Made by a program: the position numbers and the translations under genes. Below, piece by piece: positions 50,750-59,433 of a stretch of DNA of 64,000 nucleotides; position 1 is the first letter of the stretch, and every line of letters starts with the position of its first letter. Source of the DNA: Aeromicrobium senzhongii (GTDB taxonomy: Bacteria; Actinomycetota; Actinomycetes; Propionibacteriales; Nocardioidaceae); the NCBI RefSeq assembly GCF_014334735.1, contig NZ_CP060587.1, positions 1,240,001-1,304,000 on the forward strand, given 5' to 3'. The notes under the pieces were generated by a model. That model was not told where the DNA came from. It saw only the letters and a list, made by a program, of their open reading frames with translations, and did no database searches.

Positions 50750-51718
50750 GTGACTACACGACATGTCCTGGGAACGAGTGGCATCGAGGTCGGCCCTGTG
50801 GGGATCGGCTGCAACGCATTCGGAGCGCGGATCGACGGCGATCAGGTGGTCGCGGTCGTGGACGCGGCCTTCGAGCAGGGGGTGACCTTCTTCGACACCG
50901 CCGACACCTACGCGCTCGGTGAGAGCGAGACCTTGCTCGGCGCCGCGCTGAAGGGTCGGCGTGACGAGGTCGTCATCGCGACGAAGTTCGGGATGGACAT
51001 GCAGGGCCGCAACGGCGACGACGGCGGCCGCCGCGGCAGCGCCGACTACGTCCGCCGGGCCGCGGAGGCGAGCCTGCGCCGGCTCGGCACCGACGTGATC
51101 GACCTGTACCAACTGCACACGCCCGACCCGAACACTCCGGTCGAGGAGACGCTCGGGGCGATGACGCGACTGGTGGACGAGGGCAAGGTCCGCGCCATCG
51201 GCTGCTCGAACTTCACCGCGTGGCAGCTCGTCGACGCGGACTGGATCTCGCGCACGGCCGACCTCGCGCACTTCGCGACGGCTCAGAACGAGTACTCGCT
51301 CTACAACCCGGCCGCGGAGGTCGAGCTGGTCCCCGCCTGCGTCGAGCTCGGCGTGGGTCTGCTGCCGTACTTCCCGCTGGCCTACGGCCTGCTGACGGGG
51401 AAGTACTCGCGTGTCAGCGAGCCGCAGGAGGGCACTCGGCTCGCCGGCCAGCGGGCCCGCTGGGAGGGCGCGGACTGGGACCGGATCGAGGCGTTGCAGG
51501 CGTTCGCTCGTGAGCGCGACATCACCCTGCTCGAGCTCGCGATGGGCGGCCTCGCGTCGCGGCCGGCCGTGGCGTCGGTCATCGCCGGTGTCTCGCGTCC
51601 GGAGCAGGTGGCCTCGAACGTCGCGGCGGCCGCCTGGGTGCCGACGGCCGAGGACACGGCCGCACTCGACGAGCTGATGGCTCCGCAGCACTCGTACACG
51701 ACGTTCGCGCCGCGCTGA
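50750..51718 (+). CDS. Aldo/keto reductase
   Basis: NADPH-dependent carbonyl reductase of 322 residues. The TIM-barrel family blocks are TFFDTADTYALGESETLLGA with the catalytic Asp and Tyr, VVIATKFGM with the Lys, and DLYQLHTPDPNTPVEETLGA with the His. The NADP-binding loop and the final ASVIAGVSRPEQVASN segment match the AKR superfamily. Substrate unknown. Start GTG 50750 keeps the typical RHVLGTSGIEVGPVG opening; GTG 50741 would add three residues. It stands alone and ends in a structured intergenic region. Confidence 0.88.
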   Translation: MTTRHVLGTSGIEVGPVGIGCNAFGARIDGDQVVAVVDAAFEQGVTFFDTADTYALGESETLLGAALKGRRDEVVIATKFGMDMQGRNGDDGGRRGSADYVRRAAEASLRRLGTDVIDLYQLHTPDPNTPVEETLGAMTRLVDEGKVRAIGCSNFTAWQLVDADWISRTADLAHFATAQNEYSLYNPAAEVELVPACVELGVGLLPYFPLAYGLLTGKYSRVSEPQEGTRLAGQRARWEGADWDRIEALQAFARERDITLLELAMGGLASRPAVASVIAGVSRPEQVASNVAAAAWVPTAEDTAALDELMAPQHSYTTFAPR

Positions 51719-51737
51719 GCGGGCAGGGGAGTCGGTG

Positions 51738-51828
51738 GGTGCGCCGGGTCGGGAGCGCCTCACGGCGTAAGGCCGCTCGAAGCGGCTGATGTTGGGACCC
51801 GGGGCTACCGCGACCCGGCGCGAGCACC
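51738..51828. ncRNA. Unassigned structured element with a 14-bp closing stem (candidate ncRNA)
   Basis: GGTGC+GCCGGGTCG (51738-51751) pairs with CGACCCGGC (51811-51819) and, after a GCGA bulge, GCACC (51824-51828): 14 base pairs. The enclosed 59 bases hold two perfect stems, CGCC-TCAC-GGCG (51756-51767) and GCCGC-TCGAA-GCGGC (51772-51786), so the whole is a multi-branched junction. On the minus strand the first loop reads GTGA, a GNRA tetraloop. It lies between convergent genes. It is too elaborate for a plain terminator, and I could not match it to a known riboswitch or RNA family. Confidence 0.4.
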
Positions 51829-51867
51829 ACTCTAGACGACCCCGCCCAAGCCCACTGGGGCCTGTGG

Positions 51868-51884
51868 GACCTCTGCGCGAGGTC
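51868..51884. terminator. Possible terminator hairpin after the 51911-52501 gene
   Basis: GACCTC, loop TGCGC, GAGGTC: a perfect 6-bp stem, 27 bases past the stop of the minus-strand gene. A second GC hairpin (CCCAC...GTGGG, 51851-51868) adjoins it. Confidence 0.4.
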
Positions 51885-51910
51885 TCCGCCGGCCCGCTCG
51901 GAGGGGTCGG

Positions 51911-52501
51911 TCAGTGCAGCTCGTGGCGGCGCTCGGCGTCGGCGGCGGCACGCAGGTGGCGCGCGGTGTCGACGAGGCGGGCGGCGCTGGCCGGGTCGGT
52001 GTCCTCCAGCTGCCCGCGTCCCACGCCGACGATGTGGGCGAAGGCGGCGGCCCGGTCGAGCGCCACGTCGAAGTCGGTGGTGACGATCCCGCGCACGACG
52101 GTGTCGACCAGCTCGATCACCTCAGCCGGGCCAGGCGGGTCGACGACTCCGGCCAGGACCTCCTGGACCGGAGCGTAGGCGCGTCCGGCGCTGAACTCGC
52201 GCGAGGCCTGGACCGGGTTGTGGTGGACCCACGTCCGCAGCGCATACAGCCGCCACAGCGCTCCGGCCACGGTCTCGGGGTGGGCCTTGGACCACAGCTC
52301 CGCGATCGAGCCCAGCCCTTCCGAGTCGGCCAGGTGCAACACCCGGTCGATCAGGGCGCGGTCCTCACGGTCGTGGGCGCCGCGGACCAGCAGGTTGGCG
52401 ATGCGGTGGCCGGCGGCCGAGCGCTCGGCAGGGTCGTTGTCGTCACGCAGCGTCTCGAAGAGGGCGGCCCCGGGCAACGACGGCTTGTGGAAGTCGGCCA
52501 T
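51911..52501 (-). CDS. Conserved actinobacterial hypothetical protein
   Basis: No functional family recognised. The 196-residue product is soluble, acidic and almost entirely helical, starting MADFHKPSLPGAALFETLRD, with a Trp/Tyr-rich central helix ALWRLYALRTWVHHNPVQAS. It contains no cysteine. I have the impression that homologues with the same 'FHxPSLPGAALFE' start are widespread in Nocardioidaceae next to RNase D genes, sometimes mislabelled. It is 45 bases downstream of the RNase D gene on the same strand. Confidence 0.65.
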   Translation of the reverse strand: MADFHKPSLPGAALFETLRDDNDPAERSAAGHRIANLLVRGAHDREDRALIDRVLHLADSEGLGSIAELWSKAHPETVAGALWRLYALRTWVHHNPVQASREFSAGRAYAPVQEVLAGVVDPPGPAEVIELVDTVVRGIVTTDFDVALDRAAAFAHIVGVGRGQLEDTDPASAARLVDTARHLRAAADAERRHELH

Positions 52502-52546
52502 GCGTTCGAGAGTAAACCCGCGCCGGTGACGACGGGAACAGTCGGC

Positions 52547-53794
52547 TCAGGGATCGACGAGCGCGGCGGCCATGGGGCCGGCCACCAACTGGATCTGCCA
52601 GTTGCGGCAGCCACGTTCACGCAGTTCTGCCGCGATGGTGTCCTCGTCCCGGTCCTGCGGTGGCTGCCAGGCCAGGGCCCGCACGACGCCGGGGGAGATG
52701 AGGTTCTCGGCCGGCAGGTTGTGCTGCTCGGCGATCTGCGTGACGACCTCGCGGACGCGCACGAGTCGGGCGGCGGCCACCGGGTCCTTGTCGGCCCAGG
52801 CGCGCGGAGGAGGGGGTCCGTCGGACCGCTGACCCGACGTGGGCAGCTCGTCCTCGGGAAGTCCCTCGGCCGTCTCGATGGCCGTGTACCAGTCGTCGAG
52901 GAAGCGTCGCGGGCCTCGACGGCGCATCGTGGGGTCGTTCTTGAGGGCGCCCAGCGAGGTGGGCGCATGCGTGGCGAGAGCCACGATCGCCGAGTCGGGC
53001 AGGATCCGCCCGGGAGTGACGTCACGGTCGGCCGCGATGGCGTCGCGGGCGTGCCACAGGGACCGGACGATGGCCAGCGCACGACGACTGCGGATCTTGT
53101 GGATGCTGGAGGTGCGGCGCCAGGGGTCCTTGCGCTCGGGCGGGCCCGTGAAGGACAGCAGGGCGTCGAACTCCTCGCGTGCCCAGCCGTCCTTGCCGGC
53201 GGCGACGAGATCGGCCAGGACCGCCTCGCGGAGCTCCAGCAGGACCTCGACGTCGAGCGCGGCGTACTCGAGCCACGGCTCGGGCAGGGGGCGGGTCGAC
53301 CAGTCGGCCGCCGAGAACTCCTTGGCCAGGCTCATGCCCAGGTAGTGCTCGACGAGTGCGGCCAGGCCGACGCGCGGCAGGTTCAGCAGTCGGCCGGCCA
53401 GCTCGGTGTCGAACAGCGAGGCGGGACGGAGTCCGACCTCGGCCAGGCAGGGCAGGTCCTGGGTGGCCGCGTGCAGGATCCACTCGGAGTCGCCGAAGGC
53501 CAGGCCGAGCTCGGTCAGGTCGGGGAACGCGATCGGATCGATCAGCCAGGTGCCCGAGCCCTCGCGGCGCACCTGCACGAGGTACGCCCGCTGGGAGTAG
53601 CGGTAGCCCGAGGCTCGCTCGGCGTCCAGGGCGATCGGCCCCTCGCCCAGCGAGATCTCGGCGCAGGCGCGGGCCAGTGCGTCGTCGGTGTCCACGACGG
53701 GGGTCAGCGGCTCGCGGAGTCCGAGTCGGGGCAGTGCCGGCTCGGGGGACTCATCGGGGGCCTGGTCGGGCGCCTCGTCGTGTTCGGTCGTCAA
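52547..53794 (-). CDS. rnd: Ribonuclease D-like 3'-5' exonuclease (HRDC domain)
   Basis: DEDD exonuclease of 415 residues for stable-RNA 3' processing. Exo I lies in GPIALDAERASGYRYSQRAY (Asp-x-Glu), exo II around HAATQDLPCLAEVGL (Asp), and exo III in PEPWLEYAALDVEVLLELRE (Tyr-x3-Asp). An HRDC domain follows at about residues 220-300 and a second helical domain at the C-terminus. The start was set at TTG 53794, which overlaps the DUF3000 stop as TTGA and has GGAGG 11 bases upstream; no ATG or GTG gives a better N-terminus. Mycobacteria have the same DUF3000-rnd pairing. Confidence 0.88.
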   Translation of the reverse strand: MTTEHDEAPDQAPDESPEPALPRLGLREPLTPVVDTDDALARACAEISLGEGPIALDAERASGYRYSQRAYLVQVRREGSGTWLIDPIAFPDLTELGLAFGDSEWILHAATQDLPCLAEVGLRPASLFDTELAGRLLNLPRVGLAALVEHYLGMSLAKEFSAADWSTRPLPEPWLEYAALDVEVLLELREAVLADLVAAGKDGWAREEFDALLSFTGPPERKDPWRRTSSIHKIRSRRALAIVRSLWHARDAIAADRDVTPGRILPDSAIVALATHAPTSLGALKNDPTMRRRGPRRFLDDWYTAIETAEGLPEDELPTSGQRSDGPPPPRAWADKDPVAAARLVRVREVVTQIAEQHNLPAENLISPGVVRALAWQPPQDRDEDTIAAELRERGCRNWQIQLVAGPMAAALVDP

Positions 53795-54369
53795 CGGCTC
53801 GTACGCCTCCGGTTCAGGGGAACGACGCCGGGCGCCAGGGGTGGGAGTCCGGCGAGCTTGCCGAGCAGCTCCATCCACGCCGAGGCGTGGGCGTCGAGTC
53901 CGCCGTGCGGGGTCCAGGAGGCACGGACCTCGATCTGGGCATCGGACTCGTCCTCGGCCATGGCCCCGAATCCCTCGGAGCGCACGACCGTGATGCTGCC
54001 GGCGGTGTTGGTGTGTTCGGCACCGGCGTCGCCCAGTGCGTCGGTGAGCCAGCTCCAGCCGACCTGGGTGATCAGCGGGTCGATGGCCATCTCGTGCTCG
54101 ATGTCGGCGCGGGCGAAGGTGACGCACCGGAAGGTGCCGTTCCACGCGTCGTTGCCGGCCGGGTCGTGCAGGAGGATGAAGCGCCCTGTGCCCACCTCGG
54201 TGTCCGCGACGACCACGTCGGCGGTGATGGCATGGGCGAACGGGGCGATGCGCTGCGGTGCCGGCATCTGTCCGAGCTCGAGTTCGGGGCGCGCGACGGC
54301 GCGCTCGATCTCCTCGACAGCGCGGGTGAACGGTGCCGGGACGCCTTCGAGCTTCGTGCGGGCTCCCAC
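53791..54369 (-). CDS. DUF3000 family protein
   Basis: Actinobacteria-specific protein of 192 residues with unknown function. Recognisable segments are FTRAVEEIERAVARPELELG, PQRIAPFAHAITADVV, and GWSWLTDALGDAGAEHTNTA. It is soluble with an alpha/beta mix. It is divergent from hemE with 67 bases between and overlaps rnd by four bases. This position next to hemE and rnd is also seen in mycobacteria (Rv2680). The start is GTG 54369. Confidence 0.85.
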   Translation of the reverse strand: MGARTKLEGVPAPFTRAVEEIERAVARPELELGQMPAPQRIAPFAHAITADVVVADTEVGTGRFILLHDPAGNDAWNGTFRCVTFARADIEHEMAIDPLITQVGWSWLTDALGDAGAEHTNTAGSITVVRSEGFGAMAEDESDAQIEVRASWTPHGGLDAHASAWMELLGKLAGLPPLAPGVVPLNRRRTSR

Positions 54370-54436
54370 ACCGTGATCTTAGGCACGGGACGCGGGGTCG
54401 GGCGGTTCGACACGCAGGGCGTGACAGACTCGAAGG

Positions 54437-55498
54437 GTGACCCATGACGTCAGCGCCACCGCAGTCGACAGCGCCATCACGAGTCCCTTCCTCCGCGCCT
54501 GCCGCGGCCTCGAGCCGGCCCACACTCCGGTGTGGTTCATGCGCCAGGCCGGCCGCTCGCTGCCGGAGTACCTCGCGATCCGCGAGGGCGTGCCGATGCT
54601 GGAGTCCTGCTTCCGCACGGACATGGTCGTCGAGATCACGATGCAGCCGGTCCGCCGTCACGGCGTCGACGCGGCGATCTTCTTCTCCGACATCGTCGTG
54701 CCGCTCAAGGCGATCGGCGTCGACCTCGACATCGTGCCGGGCACGGGCCCGGTCGTGGCCGACCCGATCCGCTCGGCCGACCAGCTGGCGACGCTGCGCG
54801 ACCTCGAGCCCGACGACGTCACCTCGATCACCGACGCCGTGAAGGGCCTCGTGCAGGAGTTGGGGGACACGCCGCTGATCGGGTTCGCCGGCGCGCCCTT
54901 CACCTTGGCGTCCTACCTCGTCGAGGGTGGGCCCTCGCGTGACCACCGCCGCACGAAGGAGCTGATGTACCGCGACCCCGAGCTGTGGCACGCGCTGCTG
55001 GGCCGGATCTCGGCGATCGCCTCGCAGTTCCTGCGGCTGCAGGTCGAGGCCGGGGCGTCGGCGATCCAGCTGTTCGACTCGTGGGCCGGTGCGTTGTCGC
55101 CGGTCGACTACGACACGTACGTGCGTCCGCACTCCGCCGCCGTCCTGGAGTCCGTCGCTGACCTCGACGTGCCGCGGATCCACTTCGGTGTCGGCACCGG
55201 TGAGCTGCTGTCACGGATGGGCGAGGCCGGGGCCGACGTCGTGGGCGTCGACTGGCGCGTCCCCCTGGACGAGGCGATCGGCCGGGTCGGGAGCCGTGCC
55301 GTGCAGGGCAACCTCGACCCCACCGTGTTGTTCGCGCCCACGGACGTCGTGCACGAGCGCGCCGCACGGATCATCGACGCGGGCCGGGCGGCCCACGGCC
55401 ACGTGTTCAACCTCGGCCACGGTGTCCTGCCGGCGACCGACCCCGACGCGCTGACCCGTCTGGTCGACTTCGTCCACGGCTACCAGCCGGAGTCCTGA
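54437..55498 (+). CDS. hemE: Uroporphyrinogen decarboxylase
   Basis: Converts uroporphyrinogen III to coproporphyrinogen III. The 353-residue TIM barrel has the N-terminal active-site block [20 protein letters not shown] and the [20 protein letters not shown] segment with the essential Asp. Later [15 protein letters not shown] and [17 protein letters not shown] close the barrel. Start GTG 54437. The stop overlaps the ATG of the porphyrinogen oxidase gene (TGATG), and hemQ follows, giving the coproporphyrin-dependent haem branch typical of Gram-positive bacteria. Confidence 0.95.
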   Translation: MTHDVSATAVDSAITSPFLRACRGLEPAHTPVWFMRQAGRSLPEYLAIREGVPMLESCFRTDMVVEITMQPVRRHGVDAAIFFSDIVVPLKAIGVDLDIVPGTGPVVADPIRSADQLATLRDLEPDDVTSITDAVKGLVQELGDTPLIGFAGAPFTLASYLVEGGPSRDHRRTKELMYRDPELWHALLGRISAIASQFLRLQVEAGASAIQLFDSWAGALSPVDYDTYVRPHSAAVLESVADLDVPRIHFGVGTGELLSRMGEAGADVVGVDWRVPLDEAIGRVGSRAVQGNLDPTVLFAPTDVVHERAARIIDAGRAAHGHVFNLGHGVLPATDPDALTRLVDFVHGYQPES

Positions 55499-56832
55499 TG
55501 CGCGTCGCGGTCATCGGTGGCGGGATCGCCGGGTTGTCTGCGGCGTTCCATCTCGCGACGGCCGGCGCCGAGCCGGTGCTGCTGGAGGGCTCGCCCGAGA
55601 TCGGTGGCAAGGTCCGCCAGGCGCAGTTGGACGACCTGCTGGTCGACGTCGGCGCCGAGGCGATGCTGGCGCGTCGGCCCGAGGCGGTCGACCTGGTCAA
55701 GGCCGTCGGCCTCTCCGACGACCTCGTGGCGCCGGAGCCGGTGCCGTCGATGGTCTGGAGTCGCGGGGCGCTGCGTCCGCTGCCGCCCACGATCATGGGC
55801 GTGCCGTCCGACCTGGACGCGCTCGTGCAGTCGGGCATCCTCGAGTCCGCCGTGACGTCGACGGCGCTGCCGGTGCCGGACGAGGACGTGTCGGTGGCCT
55901 CGTTCGTGGCCGACCGCCTGGGACGCGACGTCGTCGACCGCCTGGTCGAGCCGCTTCTGGGCGGTGTCTACGCGGGCCACGCGGATCGGCTCTCCCTGCA
56001 CGCGGCCGCACCCGTGATCCGTGAGCTCGGCCCCGATCTGTTGGCCGGTGCCATGGCTCGCGCCGCCGCCCCGAAGGCGACCGGTCCGGCTCTGGTGGGA
56101 CTGCGTGGGGGAGTCGGACGGCTGCCTCGGGCGATCGTCGACGCGGGTGGCTTCGAGGTGCGGACCCGGGCCACCGTCCGTTCCGTTCGTCGTGACGGCG
56201 ACGGCTGGGAGCTGGTCGTCGGACCCACCACCGCGCCCGTCCGGGAGCGCTTCGACGCCGTCGTCATGGCGGCGCCGGCTCCCGCCGCCTCACGGCTGCT
56301 GGCCGAGGCCGCTCCGCGCGCGGCGTTCGCGCTCGCCGGCGTCGACTACGCATCGATGGGTGTCGTGGCGCTGCTGCTCGACGGCGCCGACCTGCCTGCG
56401 GGGACCGGCTTCCTGGTGCCCCCGGTGGAGCCGATGGACATCAAGGCGGCGACGTTCTCGACCCGCAAGTGGGCGTGGCTCGCCGAGGCGGCCGGCGGCG
56501 CCACGGTGGTACGCGCGTCGATCGGTCGAGCCGGCGACACGGGCGTGCTGCAGCGCGACGATGCCGCACTGGTCGACCTCGCGGTGACGGACCTGCGCTC
56601 GATCGTCGAGCCCCAGGGCTCGCTCGGCACCGTCCGGGCGTCCGTCGTGCAGCGGTGGGGCGGTGGCTTGCCGCAGTACGAGGTGGGGCACCGCGACCTC
56701 GTCCGCACGGTCACCGAGGACATCGCGACCGTCCCCGGACTGGAGGTCTGTGGCGCCGCCTACGAGGGGGTCGGGATCGCCGCGGTCGTGGCCACCGGGA
56801 GGGCCGCGGCCGAGCGAACCCTCGCCGGGTGA
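55498..56832 (+). CDS. hemY: Coproporphyrinogen III/protoporphyrinogen oxidase (HemY/CgoX type)
   Basis: Oxygen-dependent FAD oxidase of 444 residues that aromatises coproporphyrinogen III in the pathway used by HemQ-containing bacteria. The N-terminal FAD motif is [20 protein letters not shown]. The middle [20 protein letters not shown] block and the C-terminal [23 protein letters not shown] segment are characteristic. Because hemQ lies just ten bases downstream, coproporphyrinogen is the more likely substrate. Translationally coupled to hemE. Confidence 0.94.
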   Translation: MRVAVIGGGIAGLSAAFHLATAGAEPVLLEGSPEIGGKVRQAQLDDLLVDVGAEAMLARRPEAVDLVKAVGLSDDLVAPEPVPSMVWSRGALRPLPPTIMGVPSDLDALVQSGILESAVTSTALPVPDEDVSVASFVADRLGRDVVDRLVEPLLGGVYAGHADRLSLHAAAPVIRELGPDLLAGAMARAAAPKATGPALVGLRGGVGRLPRAIVDAGGFEVRTRATVRSVRRDGDGWELVVGPTTAPVRERFDAVVMAAPAPAASRLLAEAAPRAAFALAGVDYASMGVVALLLDGADLPAGTGFLVPPVEPMDIKAATFSTRKWAWLAEAAGGATVVRASIGRAGDTGVLQRDDAALVDLAVTDLRSIVEPQGSLGTVRASVVQRWGGGLPQYEVGHRDLVRTVTEDIATVPGLEVCGAAYEGVGIAAVVATGRAAAERTLAG

Positions 56833-56842
56833 GAATGGACGT

Positions 56843-57535
56843 ATGAGTACGCACGAGGTCGACCCCGAGAAGATCAACGCCACCATCCGGTACGCCATGT
56901 ACTCGGTGTTCCGCGTCGAGCGTCCGCTCGCGAACGGTGACCGTGCCGCGATGGCCGCCGAGGTCGAGGCGCTCTTCGCGAAGCTCGACGACGTCGTCGT
57001 GCGCGGCACCTACGACGTCAGCGGCATGCGGGCCGAGGCCGACCTGATGGTGTGGTGGCACGCCGAGACGGCCGACGCCCTGCAGGACGCCTACAACGCG
57101 TTCCGCCGGACCGAGCTGGGCTCGCACCTGGCGCCCGTCTGGTCGAACGCCGGCCTGCACCGCCCGGCGGAGTTCAACCGCTCGCACGTGCCGAACTTCC
57201 TCGCGGACGACACCACGAAGCACTACCTGTGCGTGTACCCGTTCGTGCGTTCGTACGAGTGGTACCTGCTGCCCGACGACGAGCGTCGCCGTCTGCTGCG
57301 CGAGCACGGCGAGGCCGCCCGCGACTACGCCGACGTCCGCGCGAACACGATCGCGTCCTTCGCGCTGGGCGACTACGAGTGGCTGCTGGCCTTCGAGGCC
57401 GACGAGCTGCACCGCATCGTCGACCTGATGCGCGACCTGCGCGCGACCGACGCCCGTCTCCACGTGCGCGAGGAACTGCCGTTCTACACGGGCCGCTCGA
57501 TGCCGGTGGCCGAGCTGACCGAGCTCTGGCCCTGA
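56843..57535 (+). CDS. hemQ: Coproheme decarboxylase (ChdC/HemQ)
   Basis: Final enzyme of the coproporphyrin-dependent haem pathway; removes two carboxylates of coproheme with peroxide. The 230-residue protein shows the family blocks [58 protein letters not shown] segment with the active Tyr and Lys, and [23 protein letters not shown] 56843. No ferrochelatase gene is adjacent. It converges on a minus-strand gene seven bases away. Confidence 0.95.
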   Translation: MSTHEVDPEKINATIRYAMYSVFRVERPLANGDRAAMAAEVEALFAKLDDVVVRGTYDVSGMRAEADLMVWWHAETADALQDAYNAFRRTELGSHLAPVWSNAGLHRPAEFNRSHVPNFLADDTTKHYLCVYPFVRSYEWYLLPDDERRRLLREHGEAARDYADVRANTIASFALGDYEWLLAFEADELHRIVDLMRDLRATDARLHVREELPFYTGRSMPVAELTELWP

Positions 57536-57541
57536 TCTGCC

Positions 57542-58276
57542 TCAGTCGGTGAGGACGGGCCGTGCTTCGCGGATGCGCAGGGTGGTGGCGGGTCCGGGTG
57601 CTGTGATGGTGGTGCCGAGGTTCTGCCAGGCGCCGCCGTCGACGCGGTAGGCGACCGCGTAGGTGACGTCGACGCGTGGTGCGACCTGTCCGGGTCGGCG
57701 GTAGCGGTGGATGACGTCGAGTGCGGGGTAGGGGCGGCCGGGCCTGGTGGTGGTCTGGGTGGTGTTGTCGCCGTGGTGCCAGGTGTAGGTGGCCGGGGTG
57801 GCGCGCAGGTCGACGGTGGATCCCAGGATCGGCACGCTGCGCTCGAACGGTGCAGCGGTGGTGTGGAAGATCGTCTCGAGGTTCACGAGGGTGGAGCCTG
57901 CGGGTTGCACCGCGACGTTCAACCTCGGTAGCCCGACGCGCCGGACTGCCTCGACCACGTCACCTGGTGTGACCTCGGGTTGGTCGGGGGCGGCCGTTTC
58001 TGCCGGCTCGCCCGGTTCCGGGGGTGGTAGGCAGTCGTCCTGCGGGAAGGGTGCCTCGGGCCGGCAGTAGAACGGGTCCGGCTCTGCGTCTGGGTTTGGG
58101 ACCGGGCCGGTTACCTGGTCCTTGGCCCAATCCGGTGATGGTGACTTCGGTGAAGTCGTCGTTTCGTCCCAGATGATCACGTCACCTTGGTGGAAAGGGT
58201 CCTCACCCACGTCTGGGTCGCTGAGGGACAACGGTCCGAAGACCACCATGGCTAGAGTGAGAAACCCCCGGATCAT
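57542..58276 (-). CDS. Secreted hypothetical protein with a PKD-like domain
   Basis: The 244-residue product has an N-terminal hydrophobic signal (MIRGFLTLAMVVFGPLSLS), an acidic Pro-rich stretch to about residue 95, then a beta-rich region. There the segment LRATPATYTWHHGDNTTQTT recalls the W-x-F-G-D-G turn of PKD domains. An isolated CRPEAPFPQDDC pair could form a disulfide. Function unknown. It starts inside the stop of the upstream lipoprotein gene (ATGA). The codon use is less GC-biased than in the neighbouring haem genes, so the pair may be a later insertion. Confidence 0.65.
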   Translation of the reverse strand: MIRGFLTLAMVVFGPLSLSDPDVGEDPFHQGDVIIWDETTTSPKSPSPDWAKDQVTGPVPNPDAEPDPFYCRPEAPFPQDDCLPPPEPGEPAETAAPDQPEVTPGDVVEAVRRVGLPRLNVAVQPAGSTLVNLETIFHTTAAPFERSVPILGSTVDLRATPATYTWHHGDNTTQTTTRPGRPYPALDVIHRYRRPGQVAPRVDVTYAVAYRVDGGAWQNLGTTITAPGPATTLRIREARPVLTD

Positions 58277-58824
58277 GTGGGGTCACCCTGGAAGATGCGG
58301 CTTATTCTGCGATCACCGCCCGTGCCTTTTACCCCGAAGGTCAACCGCATCTCGGAAGCTGCGATGCGCACCTTTTCCGAGGCTGGTGTGGCTTGACGAG
58401 TTCCGGAGCCGATCTTCACGTTGATCGTGAGGAGGCTCTCGCCCCCTGAGCTCGAGTAGCGGACTTTGGCGCCGGAGAAAGTGCGTGTGCCCCCGGTGAT
58501 CGTTCCGCCGTCCTTCGCGAGCTCGTCGATGGCAGATACATACGACTGGCATGCGCTGCAAGAGACATCGGATAGGCGGCCAAGTTCTTCTGTATTCCCC
58601 GTGAGGTGCGCGTAGGAGAGCACCTTCAGGTAGTACGAGACGAAATCGGTGACGCCCTGCGGGGAATCAGCCGTCATGCCGACAGGCCGCGCGGGCGGTG
58701 GCGAGCTGGGTGGTCTCACCGTCGCTTCCGACGAGGCATCAGGTCGGTCGCGAGGTTCGTCCTCGCTGCAGGCGCCGAGGCTCAGCGCGAGCGACGCGAC
58801 GACGGCGGTGGCCAGAATCCGCAT
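58273..58824 (-). CDS. DUF6318-like lipoprotein
   Basis: Exported lipoprotein of 183 residues. The signal and lipobox are MRILATAVVASLALSLGAC with Cys 19, then a Pro/Ser-rich linker. The globular part (about residues 50-183) contains FVSYYLKVLSYAHLTGNTEE and SDVSCSACQSYVSAIDEL with two close cysteines, a pattern I associate with the DUF6318 group from Nocardioidaceae. Function unknown. Partner of the downstream PKD-like protein through a four-base overlap. Base composition is visibly lower in GC than the flanking genes. Confidence 0.65.
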   Translation of the reverse strand: MRILATAVVASLALSLGACSEDEPRDRPDASSEATVRPPSSPPPARPVGMTADSPQGVTDFVSYYLKVLSYAHLTGNTEELGRLSDVSCSACQSYVSAIDELAKDGGTITGGTRTFSGAKVRYSSSGGESLLTINVKIGSGTRQATPASEKVRIAASEMRLTFGVKGTGGDRRISRIFQGDPT

Positions 58825-58931
58825 GTGTTCCCCCCAAGGCCCGGCGCTGGGACGCCGAGTTGCAGGAACCCTAGCGACCCGGGCGGATGACGGGGAGCCC
58901 TCGTCTCACAGCTGTGGACGAAGGCCGGTAC

Positions 58932-58989
58932 AGATGCGTAGCGGTGAGCACCTTTCTCGCACGGAGAAGGTACTCACCGCTACACATCT
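58932..58989. repeat. Long imperfect inverted repeat downstream of msrB (terminator or REP-like element)
   Basis: AGATG-C-GTAGCGGTGAG-C-ACCTT then CTC faces GAG, AAGGT-A-CTCACCGCTAC-A-CATCT. This gives 24 paired bases, two symmetric C/A mismatches and one bulge around a GCACG loop. It is 25 bases beyond the msrB stop on the minus strand. No T-run follows. Confidence 0.65.
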
Positions 58990-59013
58990 CGCGCGCGGCG
59001 GCGCGAGACGGGG

Positions 59014-59433
59014 TCAGTCGGCCTGGAGGTCCAGGGCGATCCCGTTGATGCAGTAACGCAGGTCGGTGGGGGTGGCGAAGCCCTCGCCCTGGAACACGTG
59101 TCCCAGGTGCGAGCCGCAGTTCGCGCAGCGCACCTCGGTGCGCTTCATCCCCAGCGCCGTGTCCTCGATGTACTCGACACGGTCCTCCGCCAGCGGGGAG
59201 TAGAACGACGGCCAGCCGCACTGGGCGTCGAACTTGGTCTCGCTGCGGAACAGCTCGGCTCCGCAGCCACGGCAGCGGTAGACGCCGACCGTCGGGTCGT
59301 GCTCGTAGTCGCTGCTGAAGGGTCGCTCCGTGCCGGCCTGGCGCAGGACGTGGTACTCCGCGGCGCTCAGCTCCTCGCGCCACTCGTCGTCGGGACGATT
59401 GACCGCGTAGGTCTTGTCAGTCTTGTCGCTCAC
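59014..59433 (-). CDS. msrB: Peptide methionine-(R)-S-oxide reductase
   Basis: Repairs methionine R-sulfoxide in proteins using thioredoxin. The 139-residue protein carries the structural zinc cysteines in YRCRGCGAELF and EVRCANCGSHLGHVF. The catalytic Cys lies in DLRYCINGIALDL and the substrate segment is CGWPSFYSPL. Start GTG 59433 with GGAG four bases before it; the GTGA overlaps the stop of the Usp-like gene. It could draw electrons from the thioredoxin encoded at 37.2 kb. Confidence 0.95.
   Translation of the reverse strand: MSDKTDKTYAVNRPDDEWREELSAAEYHVLRQAGTERPFSSDYEHDPTVGVYRCRGCGAELFRSETKFDAQCGWPSFYSPLAEDRVEYIEDTALGMKRTEVRCANCGSHLGHVFQGEGFATPTDLRYCINGIALDLQAD

Noticed and set aside
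51752-51810. Fluoride (crcB) riboswitch, because of a GGCTGATG segment after a GC hairpin
   Set aside because: The 5' conserved GGxGATG element and the pseudoknot partner are missing, and no fluoride exporter follows.
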